Shown: positions 1 through 8,747 of the stretch, in pieces
Numbering within the stretch: position 1 is the first letter of the stretch
How the letters are laid out: every line of letters begins with the position of its first letter
Assembly (NCBI GenBank): GCA_009692005.1
Contig: SHZZ01000035.1
Location: 1 to 38,910 of the forward strand
Length of the DNA: 38,910 nucleotides
Source: Gemmataceae bacterium
Lineage (GTDB): Bacteria; Planctomycetota; Planctomycetia; Gemmatales; Gemmataceae
Direction of reading: 5' to 3'
Translations under genes and position numbers: made by a program
The notes under the pieces: generated by a model
Told to the model about the DNA's origin: nothing
The model's database searches: none
Seen by the model: the letters and a program-made list of their open reading frames with translations, nothing else

Positions 1-2025
1 GACGGTTATACTGCCCGAGGCGACAGTGCCCGACTTGACCGTGGTAAAGTCGGCGGGATCAACCCCGGTGACCGATTCGCTAAAGGTGACAGTGAAAACC
101 GCGCTGGTGGCTGCCGTGGCGCCGCCAACGCGATTGATGGAAACCACAAGCGGGTTCAGATAATTATTTAGCGTGAAAGTGGGCGGGTTGAGGACGGTAT
201 TGCCAACGATGCTGGCCGTGACATTAAACTGTCCAGAGGTGGAATTGGCGGTCAGGGGGGGAGAATAAATTGAGGCGTTATTGCCGCTGCTGGTAATGGT
301 GGCGGAAAGACTTTGGCCAAAGAAAACGGCGCCGGCCCCGGGGCCGGCGGCGTTGGCCAAAACCTGATACAAGATGCCGAGGCCGGGGACGGGATCGCCC
401 CGGCTATCTCGAACCTCCACGGCCAGGGGGGCCGGAAAATTTTGCACCACGGTGGCAGCTTGATTGTTGCCCAAGACCAGGTTTAAAATGGCTGGCGGGC
501 CGCCGGAAAATGCCGAGGTGCCAGCCTGGCCCGTGCCAGCCTGGCCCGTTCCTCTAGATAGTAGGGAAGTTACCACGAAGTCTTTGCCTACCAGGGTGGT
601 GTTGAAGACCGGGGCGAAATTGGAGATGGTGGCGGCGCCGTTGTCGTTAGTTCTGACTTGGGTGGCGCCGAGGGAATTGGCCCCCCCGCCCTGTGTATCG
701 CCAATCAAGGAAGAATAAAACTGCACGGTATACTCGGTGTTGGGCAAGCCGCCTGAAATAGTGGCGTCGAATTTAAAAAATTTGCCCGTGGTCCCCGTGG
801 TCTCGGATTGCTGGACGATCACCGCCGGCTTGATGCCGCTGTTGGCTCCATTTTGAAGAGAAATGGCTGGGTTGATGTTGTTGCGGATGGAATTTGCGCC
901 AACGCCCACATTGTTGACATCGGCTCCATCGAGAGATATGCCAAAAGTATTAAAGGAAATGTTGTTATTCTTGGGTCCGGGAATGGCGGCAGGGTCGCCG
1001 CCGATGAAAATACTGGAAGACTTTCCCTTGACCAGGATGCCTGAGCCGCTGTTGCCGAGATTGATTGTGCCATCTGGCTTGTCGGTGCCAATGAAGTTGG
1101 AAAGGATGTCGATGTTGGTGACAGTGGCGTCGCCCGTGGTGGAAATTCCAATGCCATCGATATTTTTGCCAATCACATTAGATAAAATTTTAACATTAAT
1201 AACACTGCCATTGGCATCGGAAGCGTTCAAATCTATGCCGGTGTTATTGGCGCCGAAGGAAGTATTATCCCTCCCCACGCCAATGCGGTTTCGCTGAATC
1301 TGAACCTGGTCAGCGCTGGCGATGTCGATGGCGCTCTTTAACTTGAGGAAAAGGTTTTGGTTTCCAGGATTGCCAGGATTTCCAGGATCGCCAGGATCGC
1401 CAAGATCGCCAATCAGGACAAGGTTGCCGCCTTTAATGAAAACGCCGGACTTGGTTTGAGAGTTTTGCAGGGTGCCATTGGGTAGAAGGCCAAAATAATT
1501 TCCCTGAATTGCAAAGTCTTTCGTATCAGCAAGGGCAATAGCTTGATTGTTAAAATTGACAAAGGAAATGCCCTGAACAAAGGACCCGGCTGCGCCGACG
1601 GCAAACTGAAAGCCCGTTCCCGCCCCGGCCTGCCCATCCAGAATAATTTGCAAGCTGGCGTCGTTTCCCACTTCCACGGCCAGGGTGTTCCGGGTCGCGG
1701 CGGGTTGCGAGTACCCATCAATGGTCACCGGCTTGTTAATACTGGGGTAACCGGTGGAAGAGGAGATGGTAAAAGGGCCCACACTTACAATGTTAAAGTT
1801 GATGTTGTTGCCGGTGTCGTTGGAGGCATTAACATCGTTAATAGCCTGTCGAAGTGAGCCAAACCCAGCATCCCCAACATTAGTAACAGTAAAGATGGCG
1901 GGGGTTTCGCGAAGTTCGAGTTGTTCTAAAATGGGTCGAGACAAAATGGGCAAAAAGCCAGTCCGGAAGGGGAAGGGCTTTCGCAATCCTTTGAACCAGG
2001 TTTTAAGCCAAGGCAACCTCGTCAC
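1..2025 (-). CDS. Partial (C-terminus off left edge): planctomycete surface protein with parallel beta-helix region and Ig/Calx-like domain
   Basis: The minus strand is open from about 2220 to the left edge, so the gene is incomplete at its 3' end. Its N-terminal part reads '..RPILEQLELRETPA' and then 'IFTVTNVGDAGFGSLRQAI', the classic start of large planctomycete exported proteins (a basic leader, an LE-x-R-x-TPA motif, then a GSLRQAI repeat). A long Asn/Gly/Ile-rich stretch with many 'N-x-I-G' turns follows, as in right-handed parallel beta-helix proteins. The last visible residues ('AVFTVTFSESVTGVDPADF') look like a bacterial Ig-like/Calx-beta-type domain. The start is uncertain: GTG at 2025 has GGGAG four bases upstream and gives the short leader usual for the family, while ATG at 2091 would add 22 residues. 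A possible -10 (TATTAT, 2053-2058) lies just upstream of the GTG. It is probably an adhesin-like or structural surface protein; the function is unknown. Confidence 0.8.
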   Translation of the reverse strand, partial: MTRLPWLKTWFKGLRKPFPFRTGFLPILSRPILEQLELRETPAIFTVTNVGDAGFGSLRQAINDVNASNDTGNNINFNIVSVGPFTISSSTGYPSINKPVTIDGYSQPAATRNTLAVEVGNDASLQIILDGQAGAGTGFQFAVGAAGSFVQGISFVNFNNQAIALADTKDFAIQGNYFGLLPNGTLQNSQTKSGVFIKGGNLVLIGDLGDPGDPGNPGNPGNQNLFLKLKSAIDIASADQVQIQRNRIGVGRDNTSFGANNTGIDLNASDANGSVINVKILSNVIGKNIDGIGISTTGDATVTNIDILSNFIGTDKPDGTINLGNSGSGILVKGKSSSIFIGGDPAAIPGPKNNNISFNTFGISLDGADVNNVGVGANSIRNNINPAISLQNGANSGIKPAVIVQQSETTGTTGKFFKFDATISGGLPNTEYTVQFYSSLIGDTQGGGANSLGATQVRTNDNGAATISNFAPVFNTTLVGKDFVVTSLLSRGTGQAGTGQAGTSAFSGGPPAILNLVLGNNQAATVVQNFPAPLAVEVRDSRGDPVPGLGILYQVLANAAGPGAGAVFFGQSLSATITSSGNNASIYSPPLTANSTSGQFNVTASIVGNTVLNPPTFTLNNYLNPLVVSINRVGGATAATSAVFTVTFSESVTGVDPADFTTVKSGTVASGSITV
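518..547. repeat. 15-bp unit repeated twice in tandem
   Basis: The unit GTGCCAGCCTGGCCC occurs twice back to back without mismatch, inside the minus-strand surface-protein gene. On the coding strand it inserts Gly-Thr-Gly-Gln-Ala repeats in frame. The unit shares the core GTGCCAG with repeats at 8841-8871 and 17362-17377. Confidence 0.8.
1364..1408. repeat. Five 9-bp tandem units encoding collagen-like Gly-Asp/Asn-Pro triplets
   Basis: The plus strand shows CCAGGATTG, CCAGGATTT, CCAGGATCG twice and CCAAGATCG in a row. On the minus (coding) strand this reads as Gly-Asp-Leu, Gly-Asp-Pro twice and Gly-Asn-Pro twice, that is Gly-X-Pro triplets inside the beta-helix region of the surface protein. 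The in-frame 9-bp period suggests slippage-driven length variation. Confidence 0.8.
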
Positions 2026-2182
2026 AAAACTCCCAGTCTCTCTATTTGCCAAATAATAAGTGAAACTCAGGGAACCAAGAACCCAATCCATGGTCCCAAT
2101 AATTGGACAACGATGGAAGTAACATCGGTTAATTTTAACAGCCCGTTGATTATTCCCGCAAGCTAATTGCTTGATTTTCTGC

Positions 2183-2208
2183 TTCCCACCATCAGGTAAA
2201 GGTGGGAA
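2183..2208. other. Hairpin in the divergent spacer upstream of the kinase gene
   Basis: TTCCCACC and GGTGGGAA form an 8-bp perfect stem around a 10-base loop. It lies in the spacer between the divergent surface-protein and kinase genes (about 2092-2408), which otherwise shows no clear promoter or gene. It could be an operator or a leader structure. There is no T tract in either direction, so it is not a typical intrinsic terminator. Confidence 0.4.
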
Positions 2209-2408
2209 AATGCCCACATTGTGGCCTTAGTTAACTGCTCAATGGATAATTGAAAGGATGAGAAATGGCTGGCAACCAGGCGGTCAATTTCATTCCGAGC
2301 CCGGAATTCCCCTCGGTGCGCAAGCGACGGATTTTTGCTGGCATTACCATCTCTTTCAGCCCAGTCCTAAATACCGGTTCAGTGGCCTCAAACCACGAGT
2401 GTTAAACG

Positions 2409-5400
2409 ATGTCTCCACCATGCACCTGCTCCCGCGGCCACACCTGGATGCCCAAAAAAACCAGGGGTGAAATTTTGTGCCCATTTTGCGGTGAGAAGGC
2501 GGTCATGAACCCTGCCCAGGGAAGCCGACCCGCCAGCACAGGTCCCGAGGCCTTAATGCCAACTCTGGATGCCGAGGGAATAGAAACCCCGCCACAATCC
2601 GTGACTCATGCCGATTCAGAAAAATCCTTCAGCCCGCCCGGCCCCAGGGTTCCCACGGATCATCCAGCTCAAACTTTTGAGGAAATCCTTCCTGGCAAAA
2701 TGGGCCAGGGGTCGATAACCACCCCAACCCTATCCGATCTGGCCATCAAGGCCTATCAGCAGGAGGGCGGGGAAAAGTCTTCCGGGGCAACCCTTTCGCC
2801 TACATTGGCGGACCCCGAGGAATCCGGGCCAGCGGGTTCTCTCTCGGTACAAAAGCATAAAACAGATCAAACAAGTGAACAAATGGCTCCGGGAACCAAT
2901 CCCACTCTTTCCGAAGTTGGATTGTGGGAAAAAACCGAGGCGGGGGCCAGCCAGGCGAATGAAAAAACCGCACCGCCTTCGCCAACTGTCGATCTGCCCG
3001 GGGGATCAAGCCCTTTGGGTTCAAACCTGGAAACTGCAACGCTTGGAAGCGAGTATCAAAATCCCTTTTCCCCCATCCTTTCCCATGGGGAAGGCAAAAA
3101 AGAGGGCCCTGGCAATCCGGGGGAAACGCTGGACAAGGAAACCAGCCCGTTTCAAAGCGCGCAGCAGACCGGCCCTTCCTCCCAAGAGATGACCGCCACC
3201 CATGCCGCGGGCGCAGACCTGCAAAACCCCAACGCGGCGACCCTGGATTTCCCCTCCGGCGCAGTGACCAACCCGGTGCTGGGGAATACCACGGCGGGCG
3301 TATCCGGCCGCGGGTCGAACCCCAGGCTGGAAAAAACCATCTTTAAAGACCCCATCGGGGGGACTTCCCCTTCGTCGCAAACGCTTCACCTGCCGCCAGT
3401 AGGGAAAAAGCAGGCCAAGGCGATTCCATCACCGCCCGGTTATGAAATCCTTGGAGAATTGGGCCGTGGCGCCATGGGTGTGGTGTACAAGGCCAGGCAA
3501 ATGGGTTTGAAGCGGTTGGTGGCCTTGAAAATGATTTTGACGGCCACGCGTACCACGCCAACCAAGCTGGCGCGGTTTCAAGCGGAGGCGGAGGCGGTGG
3601 CGAAGCTCGACCACCCCAACATTGTCCGCATCTACGAGATCGGCAATATAGACAATCTGCCCTTCTTCTCGTTGGAGTTCGTCACCGGCGGCACGCTAGG
3701 CGACCGGGTTAAAAAGACCACGCCCACCGCCAGGCAGGCTGCAATTATCATCCGCGGCCTGGCCGAGGCCATGGACCTTTCCCACCGCAGAGGCATTGTT
3801 CACAGGGATTTGAAGCCTGCCAACATCTTGCTGGCGCCACCCGACCAGGGAGGGGAAATCACCGATCTCAACACCCTCCCCCTGGACGCTTTTATTCCCA
3901 AGGTCACCGATTTTGGCCTGGTAAAGACCCTGGAAGGTGATTCCTTGGAAACCAAGGAAGGCGCTATTATGGGCACGCCGAGCTACATGGCGCCGGAACA
4001 AGCCCAGGGAAAAGTGACGCAAATCGGCCCGCCCGCCGACATTTACGGCCTGGGCGCCATCCTCTATGACCTGGTCACCGGCATTCCGCCCTTCCGCGGC
4101 GAAACCGTCATGGACACCATCTCTCAGGTGATCAACCGCGAGCCGGTTCCGCCCACGCGCTTGAACACCGGGCTGCCCAGGGACCTGGGCACCATTTGTT
4201 TGAAGTGCCTGGAGAAGGAGCCGAAAAAGCGCTATGCTACCGCCGCCGCCCTGGCCGAGGACCTGCGCCGTTACCTGGTCGGCGAGCCGATTCTGGCCCG
4301 CCCGACTCCCTGGTTCGAACAAGCCTGGAAGTGGGCCAAAAGGAAACCTGCCGTCGCCTCTCTGGCCGCCACCATTTCCCTGGTCCTCCTGGCAACCGCG
4401 GTTGGCGGGTATGTGCTGGCGCGACACGAAAAGAATCGCGCCGATGAAAACTTCCGCCTGCGCCAGGAAGCGGTCAAGGAACGAAACATTGCACAAGAGC
4501 AGCGGGCCTTTGCCGATAGAAACTTCCGCGAAGCGCTTAATACGGTGAACCAGTTGCTGACCCGTGTGGGCACCGACCGGCTGGCCCACGAACCGCGCAT
4601 GGAAAAAGTCCGCCGCGCCTTGCTCCTCGACGCCCGGACGGCGATGCAGCGACTTTTAAAAGACCGTTCCGGGGATTTTCAAGCCCGCAGGCAAACCGGC
4701 CTGACCTTGCGCCATGTCGGCGCCATCGAAGCGCTGCTGGGAAACCATGCCGACGCCGATAAATACCTCGATGAATCGATTCAAATCCTCGGGGCGCTGC
4801 AATTGGAAGATCCCAAAAACGAGGATATCCTTTCCGATCTGGCCGACAGCCACCAGACCCTGGCCCAGTCCCTGTTCAAGCAGAAAAAAGAAGCCGGGTC
4901 GCAAAAGCATTTTCAAGACGCTTTCGATCTCATTGCCAGGGTGGGGCCAAACAGTTCACGGGATATATTGATGGCGGCGGCAGTGATTAACATGGCCCAG
5001 ATCAAAATTGGACAAGGCAAAGCCGCCGAGGCCAGGGCTATTCAGGAAGAGGCGGTGGCTCGGCTAGAAAAAAACCTGGCCAGCGCCGGCGATGAAGGCA
5101 AGTATTCCCTGGCCCAAAGTTTCCAGGTCCTCGGGCAAACCTACGACAAGCTCAAACTCAACGCCCAGGCCGAGGCCGCCTTGCAATCGGCGCTGGCGGT
5201 TTTCCAGAGCCTGGCCAAAGCCAACCCCGACAATCCCGATTACCGACTCGATCAATGCCGCGTGTGGAACGACATCGGCCTACTGCTCCGGGATGCCAAC
5301 CCGGCGGAGGCGGAGAAAAACTACCGCAAGTCGATTGTCGAAAGCCAGAAACTGGCCAAGGAATTTCCCTCCACCCCTGTTTACCGGCAGGAAGTGGCCA

Positions 5401-6980
5401 ACTCGCTAAACAATCTGGGGATTCTTTTGGAATCGGGGGGGAAATCCGAGGAAGCGCAAAAGGTGTTCGAGGAGTCCAGCGGCATCAGCGGGCAATTGGC
5501 GCAGGAGATTCAAAATGTGCCGGATTACCGCGGGAAATTCGCCGGCAGTTTAGCCAGCAGGGCCTTGCAGTTGCAAAATAACGGCCGTTTCAAGGAAGCC
5601 GCCCCCCTGTACCAGCAAGCGCTAAAAGATTTCCGCGCCCTGACTTTGCAATTCCCCGCTGCCGCCGATTTTCAAACCGATTTTGCCGCCACACTACTCA
5701 ACGAGGGAATTCTTCAAATCAGCCTGGGCAAACCCCAGGCCGCTTTGACCACCATTACCCAGGCCCGGGATGAATGGGGGAAAATCCTGGCCCAAGCCCA
5801 GGACATTCCCGAATACCGCAAACATTATTGCCTGGCTTTAAACGCCCTGGCGGAACTGTCCATGGCTTCCGGCAACGCCCCTGAAGGGGAAAGACTCTTT
5901 GACCAATCCATCAAGGATTTAACCTTGCTGGCTTCTCAGTTTCCCAAGGAACCCGATTACCTCTACTTGAAAGCCATTGCTTTAACCACCCTGGGAGACT
6001 ATTTGAAAGCGGCCAAGCAAGGGGACTTGGCCAGCCCGCGCTGGAAAGAAGGCCGAGAGGCCTTCCAGCAATTGGTTTCCTCCTACCCACAGACCCCGTT
6101 GTACAAACAAAAGCTGGCGGAGCATTTGAATAAATGGGCCACTGGCCTTTATCAAACCGCCAAGGTTCAGGAAGCCGCTAAAGCCTGGGAAGAAGCCGCC
6201 TCTCTGCAGCAGCAATTGGTTAATCAGCATCCCACTCTGGAAAATTACCGGGCCGAACTTTCAAAGACCCTTTTTAACCAGGGGCTGTCGGCGCTGGGGC
6301 AAAACGCAATCAACGCCGCCAACGACCTTTTCCTCGCCTCGCTCGAGGTCGTGCGCAAGGGGAATCAACCCGCGTCCTTGACCCTGCTGGCGCCGCAATC
6401 CGCCCCGCTGGCTAAACTTGTCGAGGTTTCCCGGGCCAGTGGCAAATTCCCCGAGGCCGAAAAGTACTTCAAGGAACTGATCGCTCTCTGGCGCAACCTG
6501 GTCCAGCTCGATCCCATGAACACCCTGGCCTCGTTGGAATTGTCCGGGACAATGGCCGGGTTCGCGCAGTTCCTCAGCGGCCGCAACCGCCCGGCCGAGG
6601 GCCTTCCTTTTGCTCTGGAAGCGGTGCAACTGACCAGGGCCGGCGGACCCGCGGCCGCCGACTTCCGCAAGCAAATCCTGTTGCTTGCCTGCGACATTCA
6701 TTCCCTGGCGGGCAAGCCCGCGGACTGCTTAAAATTGCTGGAGGAATTGGCCAAGGCCGGGCCGCTGCGGGGGGAACAATATTTGGAGGCTGCGCAAATA
6801 GCCTCGAAGAGTGTTCAAGGGGCGGAAAAAATGCCCGGTCTTTCCGCTGCGGAAAAAAAGAAACTCGTCGACGGCTGCGCCATGGTGGGCAATGCCTTTT
6901 TGGAGAAAGCCCTGGCCGCTGGGGCCATCACGGTGGAACAGGCCAAGAAGGATGGTTCTTTGGAAGGTCTGCGCAGATAA
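2409..6980 (+). CDS. Membrane Ser/Thr protein kinase with N-terminal zinc ribbon and C-terminal TPR-like region
   Basis: This is a 1523-residue PknB/Hanks-type kinase. The N-terminus has a zinc-ribbon-like pair (CTCSRGH then CPFCG, residues 5-30), followed by about 300 residues of Pro/Thr/Gly-rich linker. The kinase domain begins near residue 345 with a GRGAMGVVYKA glycine loop. It has the ATP-binding lysine at 374 (VALK), the catalytic HRDLKPAN at 465-472, DFG at 501-503 and an APE motif soon after, so it should be active. A single membrane helix (about 648-668) separates the cytoplasmic kinase from an Ala/Leu-rich helical region of some 800 residues with tetratricopeptide-like periodicity. 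That region probably lies outside the membrane and senses or binds partners. An in-frame TAA at 2403 fixes ATG 2409 as the earliest start; no strong ribosome site is seen. Its target is unknown. Confidence 0.93.
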   Translation: MSPPCTCSRGHTWMPKKTRGEILCPFCGEKAVMNPAQGSRPASTGPEALMPTLDAEGIETPPQSVTHADSEKSFSPPGPRVPTDHPAQTFEEILPGKMGQGSITTPTLSDLAIKAYQQEGGEKSSGATLSPTLADPEESGPAGSLSVQKHKTDQTSEQMAPGTNPTLSEVGLWEKTEAGASQANEKTAPPSPTVDLPGGSSPLGSNLETATLGSEYQNPFSPILSHGEGKKEGPGNPGETLDKETSPFQSAQQTGPSSQEMTATHAAGADLQNPNAATLDFPSGAVTNPVLGNTTAGVSGRGSNPRLEKTIFKDPIGGTSPSSQTLHLPPVGKKQAKAIPSPPGYEILGELGRGAMGVVYKARQMGLKRLVALKMILTATRTTPTKLARFQAEAEAVAKLDHPNIVRIYEIGNIDNLPFFSLEFVTGGTLGDRVKKTTPTARQAAIIIRGLAEAMDLSHRRGIVHRDLKPANILLAPPDQGGEITDLNTLPLDAFIPKVTDFGLVKTLEGDSLETKEGAIMGTPSYMAPEQAQGKVTQIGPPADIYGLGAILYDLVTGIPPFRGETVMDTISQVINREPVPPTRLNTGLPRDLGTICLKCLEKEPKKRYATAAALAEDLRRYLVGEPILARPTPWFEQAWKWAKRKPAVASLAATISLVLLATAVGGYVLARHEKNRADENFRLRQEAVKERNIAQEQRAFADRNFREALNTVNQLLTRVGTDRLAHEPRMEKVRRALLLDARTAMQRLLKDRSGDFQARRQTGLTLRHVGAIEALLGNHADADKYLDESIQILGALQLEDPKNEDILSDLADSHQTLAQSLFKQKKEAGSQKHFQDAFDLIARVGPNSSRDILMAAAVINMAQIKIGQGKAAEARAIQEEAVARLEKNLASAGDEGKYSLAQSFQVLGQTYDKLKLNAQAEAALQSALAVFQSLAKANPDNPDYRLDQCRVWNDIGLLLRDANPAEAEKNYRKSIVESQKLAKEFPSTPVYRQEVANSLNNLGILLESGGKSEEAQKVFEESSGISGQLAQEIQNVPDYRGKFAGSLASRALQLQNNGRFKEAAPLYQQALKDFRALTLQFPAAADFQTDFAATLLNEGILQISLGKPQAALTTITQARDEWGKILAQAQDIPEYRKHYCLALNALAELSMASGNAPEGERLFDQSIKDLTLLASQFPKEPDYLYLKAIALTTLGDYLKAAKQGDLASPRWKEGREAFQQLVSSYPQTPLYKQKLAEHLNKWATGLYQTAKVQEAAKAWEEAASLQQQLVNQHPTLENYRAELSKTLFNQGLSALGQNAINAANDLFLASLEVVRKGNQPASLTLLAPQSAPLAKLVEVSRASGKFPEAEKYFKELIALWRNLVQLDPMNTLASLELSGTMAGFAQFLSGRNRPAEGLPFALEAVQLTRAGGPAAADFRKQILLLACDIHSLAGKPADCLKLLEELAKAGPLRGEQYLEAAQIASKSVQGAEKMPGLSAAEKKKLVDGCAMVGNAFLEKALAAGAITVEQAKKDGSLEGLRR

Positions 6981-7052
6981 ATGGTGTCAGCTCATTTTTG
7001 CGTTGCTGGCCGCGCAAGGCGGAGCAGTTATAAATGAACGGACACCATTTAT
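6977..7052. repeat. 76-bp inverted repeat (REP/MITE-like) at convergent gene ends, carrying both stop codons
   Basis: The arms 6977-6997 and 7032-7052 match at 18 of 21 positions as inverted repeats, and the outer 12 bases (ATAAATGGTGTC) match perfectly. The loop contains a second short stem (TTGCG 6998-7002 with CGCAA 7013-7017). The TAA stop of the kinase gene (6978-6980) lies in the left arm. The TAA stop of the opposing gene (7049-7051) lies at the same place in the right arm. It may act as a two-way terminator, but the symmetry and the shared stop codons also suggest a small non-autonomous palindromic element. Confidence 0.7.
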
Positions 7053-8410
7053 TCCATGTTTCCCGTGGCGCTGCCGCTCGCTTTGGGCAACCGCAGCGCC
7101 CCACCGCTCCCCTCGGCCAAGAAGTTATTCGTGATCAAAAGGTTTTTGCAGGCCGCATCGGCCTCTATCGAACACTCGAACCCCTGCAGGCCTTTTCCCG
7201 CCGAGATCAGCGAGGAAGACACGCTGGAGGAATGGCAATTTTTGAAAAGGATGCCTCGCGTTCTCGGCTGGTGAATCTGGGAGGATGCCACCTGGACGAA
7301 GGCGCAGCGGTCGAAGCTGATGGAGGCGTCGATTAACTTCGCTGTCGGCCGCGTGTGCTGCAGCACCAGGCCGGTAAGTTGCACCCGCGAGCAGTTGTCA
7401 AAACGCAAGCAGTCGGTGGAAGGCCCCTGGTATTCCGGGTTGTGGTCGAAACTGTTGGATCCAAGAACAATATGTTCGGAATCCTGGGCCCACAGGGCGT
7501 GGTCGTAACCGCTGTAAATGCAGTTGCCGGCTATGGTCACCCCGCGCGCCGCAATTAAATGAATGGCGGTCTCCTGGCTGCCGATCAGGTTGCCTGTGAT
7601 GGCCAGCAAGCCAACGGCATTGGCATCGCCCCCGCCCTTGCCCACCAGGCGGATGTTGGCTCCGCCCGGGCTGCCCTTGGCCTGAATGGTATTCCCGACA
7701 ATGGTCCCCTCGCGGACGGTTCCCTTGGAGCAATCGAAAAAGATGTCGGCGGAAGACTTCGCCATGGGGTCGAAGTTGTACTCGATGTCGTTGCCGGTGA
7801 TCTGAATGTTGCGCACTTCGCTTTGCTCGATGACGATGCCGCCCTTTTTGCAATAGCTAATGTGCGACCCGGTGATATTAATCTGATGCAAATTGACCTG
7901 GTCAAGGAATACGCCGATGCCGGAAAGATCGTAAAGTTGGCAATCACTGATGAGGACATTGCGGTTTTTCTGTTTGAGCTGAATGCCATGCAGGCACTTG
8001 CGAATGAGTACCGAGCGGATGAGGGGCTGCATGCAGCCTTCAAGGAGAATGCCAACGGCTTCGGGGTGCGCGCCTGCGATCTCCAGGTTTTGAAAAAGCG
8101 GCATCCGTTCCTTTTCCCACACCAGGGGTAAAACGCTTTCGGGCTGCGCGGTCTGCCCTGGCTTGGAATGGGAGGCGAAGGCGTGAAAGGCCGGGCCGCG
8201 TCCCTTCATGAGGACCCTGGATGCCCCGCCTTCCCCAGTGATGGCGTGCGGGCCAGATTTGCCCAGCGCCAGGCGCACCGACTGCGTCAAAACATAAGTG
8301 CCGCGGGGAAAATAGATTTCTCCCTGCCCTTGTTCCACAGCGTGTTGAATGGCCTGGGTGTCGTCGGTGAGTCCATCGCCCTTGGCGCCAAAATCCCGAA
8401 CGGAAGTCAT
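7049..8410 (-). CDS. Right-handed parallel beta-helix protein of the pectate lyase/glycosyl hydrolase 28-like superfamily
   Basis: This is a 453-residue protein starting MTSVRDFGAKGDGLTDDTQ, the typical first turn of Pectate_lyase_3/pectin-lyase-fold proteins. Repeated coils rich in 'ITGN', 'NNFL' and 'GI-V/I' follow to the end. The family includes polysaccharide lyases, hydrolases and phage-tail-like depolymerases; no catalytic residues can be assigned by eye. There is no signal peptide at this start, so it is either cytoplasmic or exported by another route. ATG 8410 is preceded by AAGGGG, a good ribosome site. The gene is divergent from the giant secreted-protein operon and converges on the kinase gene. 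Confidence 0.85.
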   Translation of the reverse strand: MTSVRDFGAKGDGLTDDTQAIQHAVEQGQGEIYFPRGTYVLTQSVRLALGKSGPHAITGEGGASRVLMKGRGPAFHAFASHSKPGQTAQPESVLPLVWEKERMPLFQNLEIAGAHPEAVGILLEGCMQPLIRSVLIRKCLHGIQLKQKNRNVLISDCQLYDLSGIGVFLDQVNLHQINITGSHISYCKKGGIVIEQSEVRNIQITGNDIEYNFDPMAKSSADIFFDCSKGTVREGTIVGNTIQAKGSPGGANIRLVGKGGGDANAVGLLAITGNLIGSQETAIHLIAARGVTIAGNCIYSGYDHALWAQDSEHIVLGSNSFDHNPEYQGPSTDCLRFDNCSRVQLTGLVLQHTRPTAKLIDASISFDRCAFVQVASSQIHQPRTRGILFKNCHSSSVSSSLISAGKGLQGFECSIEADAACKNLLITNNFLAEGSGGALRLPKASGSATGNME

Positions 8411-8747
8411 CGGTATCCCCTTGAACTGGCGGTTGCTTAAGCCCGGATGCGGAGTCTTTGCCCCGGCGCGATTGTCTTGATTAATTTAAGAAAATGCAAG
8501 CGTCCAAGGTGTGCCCTGAGCCGGATTCATGGCGCCAAGGTCCTGCCGGAAAGGCGGGATGGGGAAACCCTCAAGGACGGAATTAAAGGATTAATCCGAA
8601 TGTTAAGGGCGCTGAGGGTAGGGATTGAGAAAGGTCGGCGGTGGCAAACGAGGGAGAAGGAAGTGATTACCGTATTTCCCCGAACCCCAGCGAGAAAAAA
8701 TGGGTTAGAATATCTAAAGTTCCCGTCCCTAACTGCCGGGGGGAGAT
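8411..8747. promoter_or_regulatory. Divergent spacer with palindromes and a possible -10 element
   Basis: This 337-base spacer separates the minus-strand beta-helix gene from the plus-strand operon of giant proteins, and no gene is supported in it. It holds a perfect 10-base palindrome GGATTAATCC (8588-8597) and an imperfect one around CTTGATTAATTTAAG (8474-8488), either of which could be an operator. TAGAAT at 8706-8711 is a candidate -10 for the plus-strand operon, leaving a leader of about 30 bases before the TTG start. No convincing -35 is seen. Confidence 0.35.

Noticed and set aside
1364-1408. Possible CRISPR-like array
   Set aside because: Units of 9 bp without spacers, in frame within a coding region.
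464-1857. Several 70-144 codon plus-strand frames and short minus-strand frames
   Set aside because: They are opposite or out of frame with the continuous surface-protein frame, which has a clear family start and repeats.
2258-2470. 70-codon plus-strand frame overlapping the kinase start
   Set aside because: No ribosome site or motif, and it overlaps the zinc-ribbon start of the kinase in another frame.
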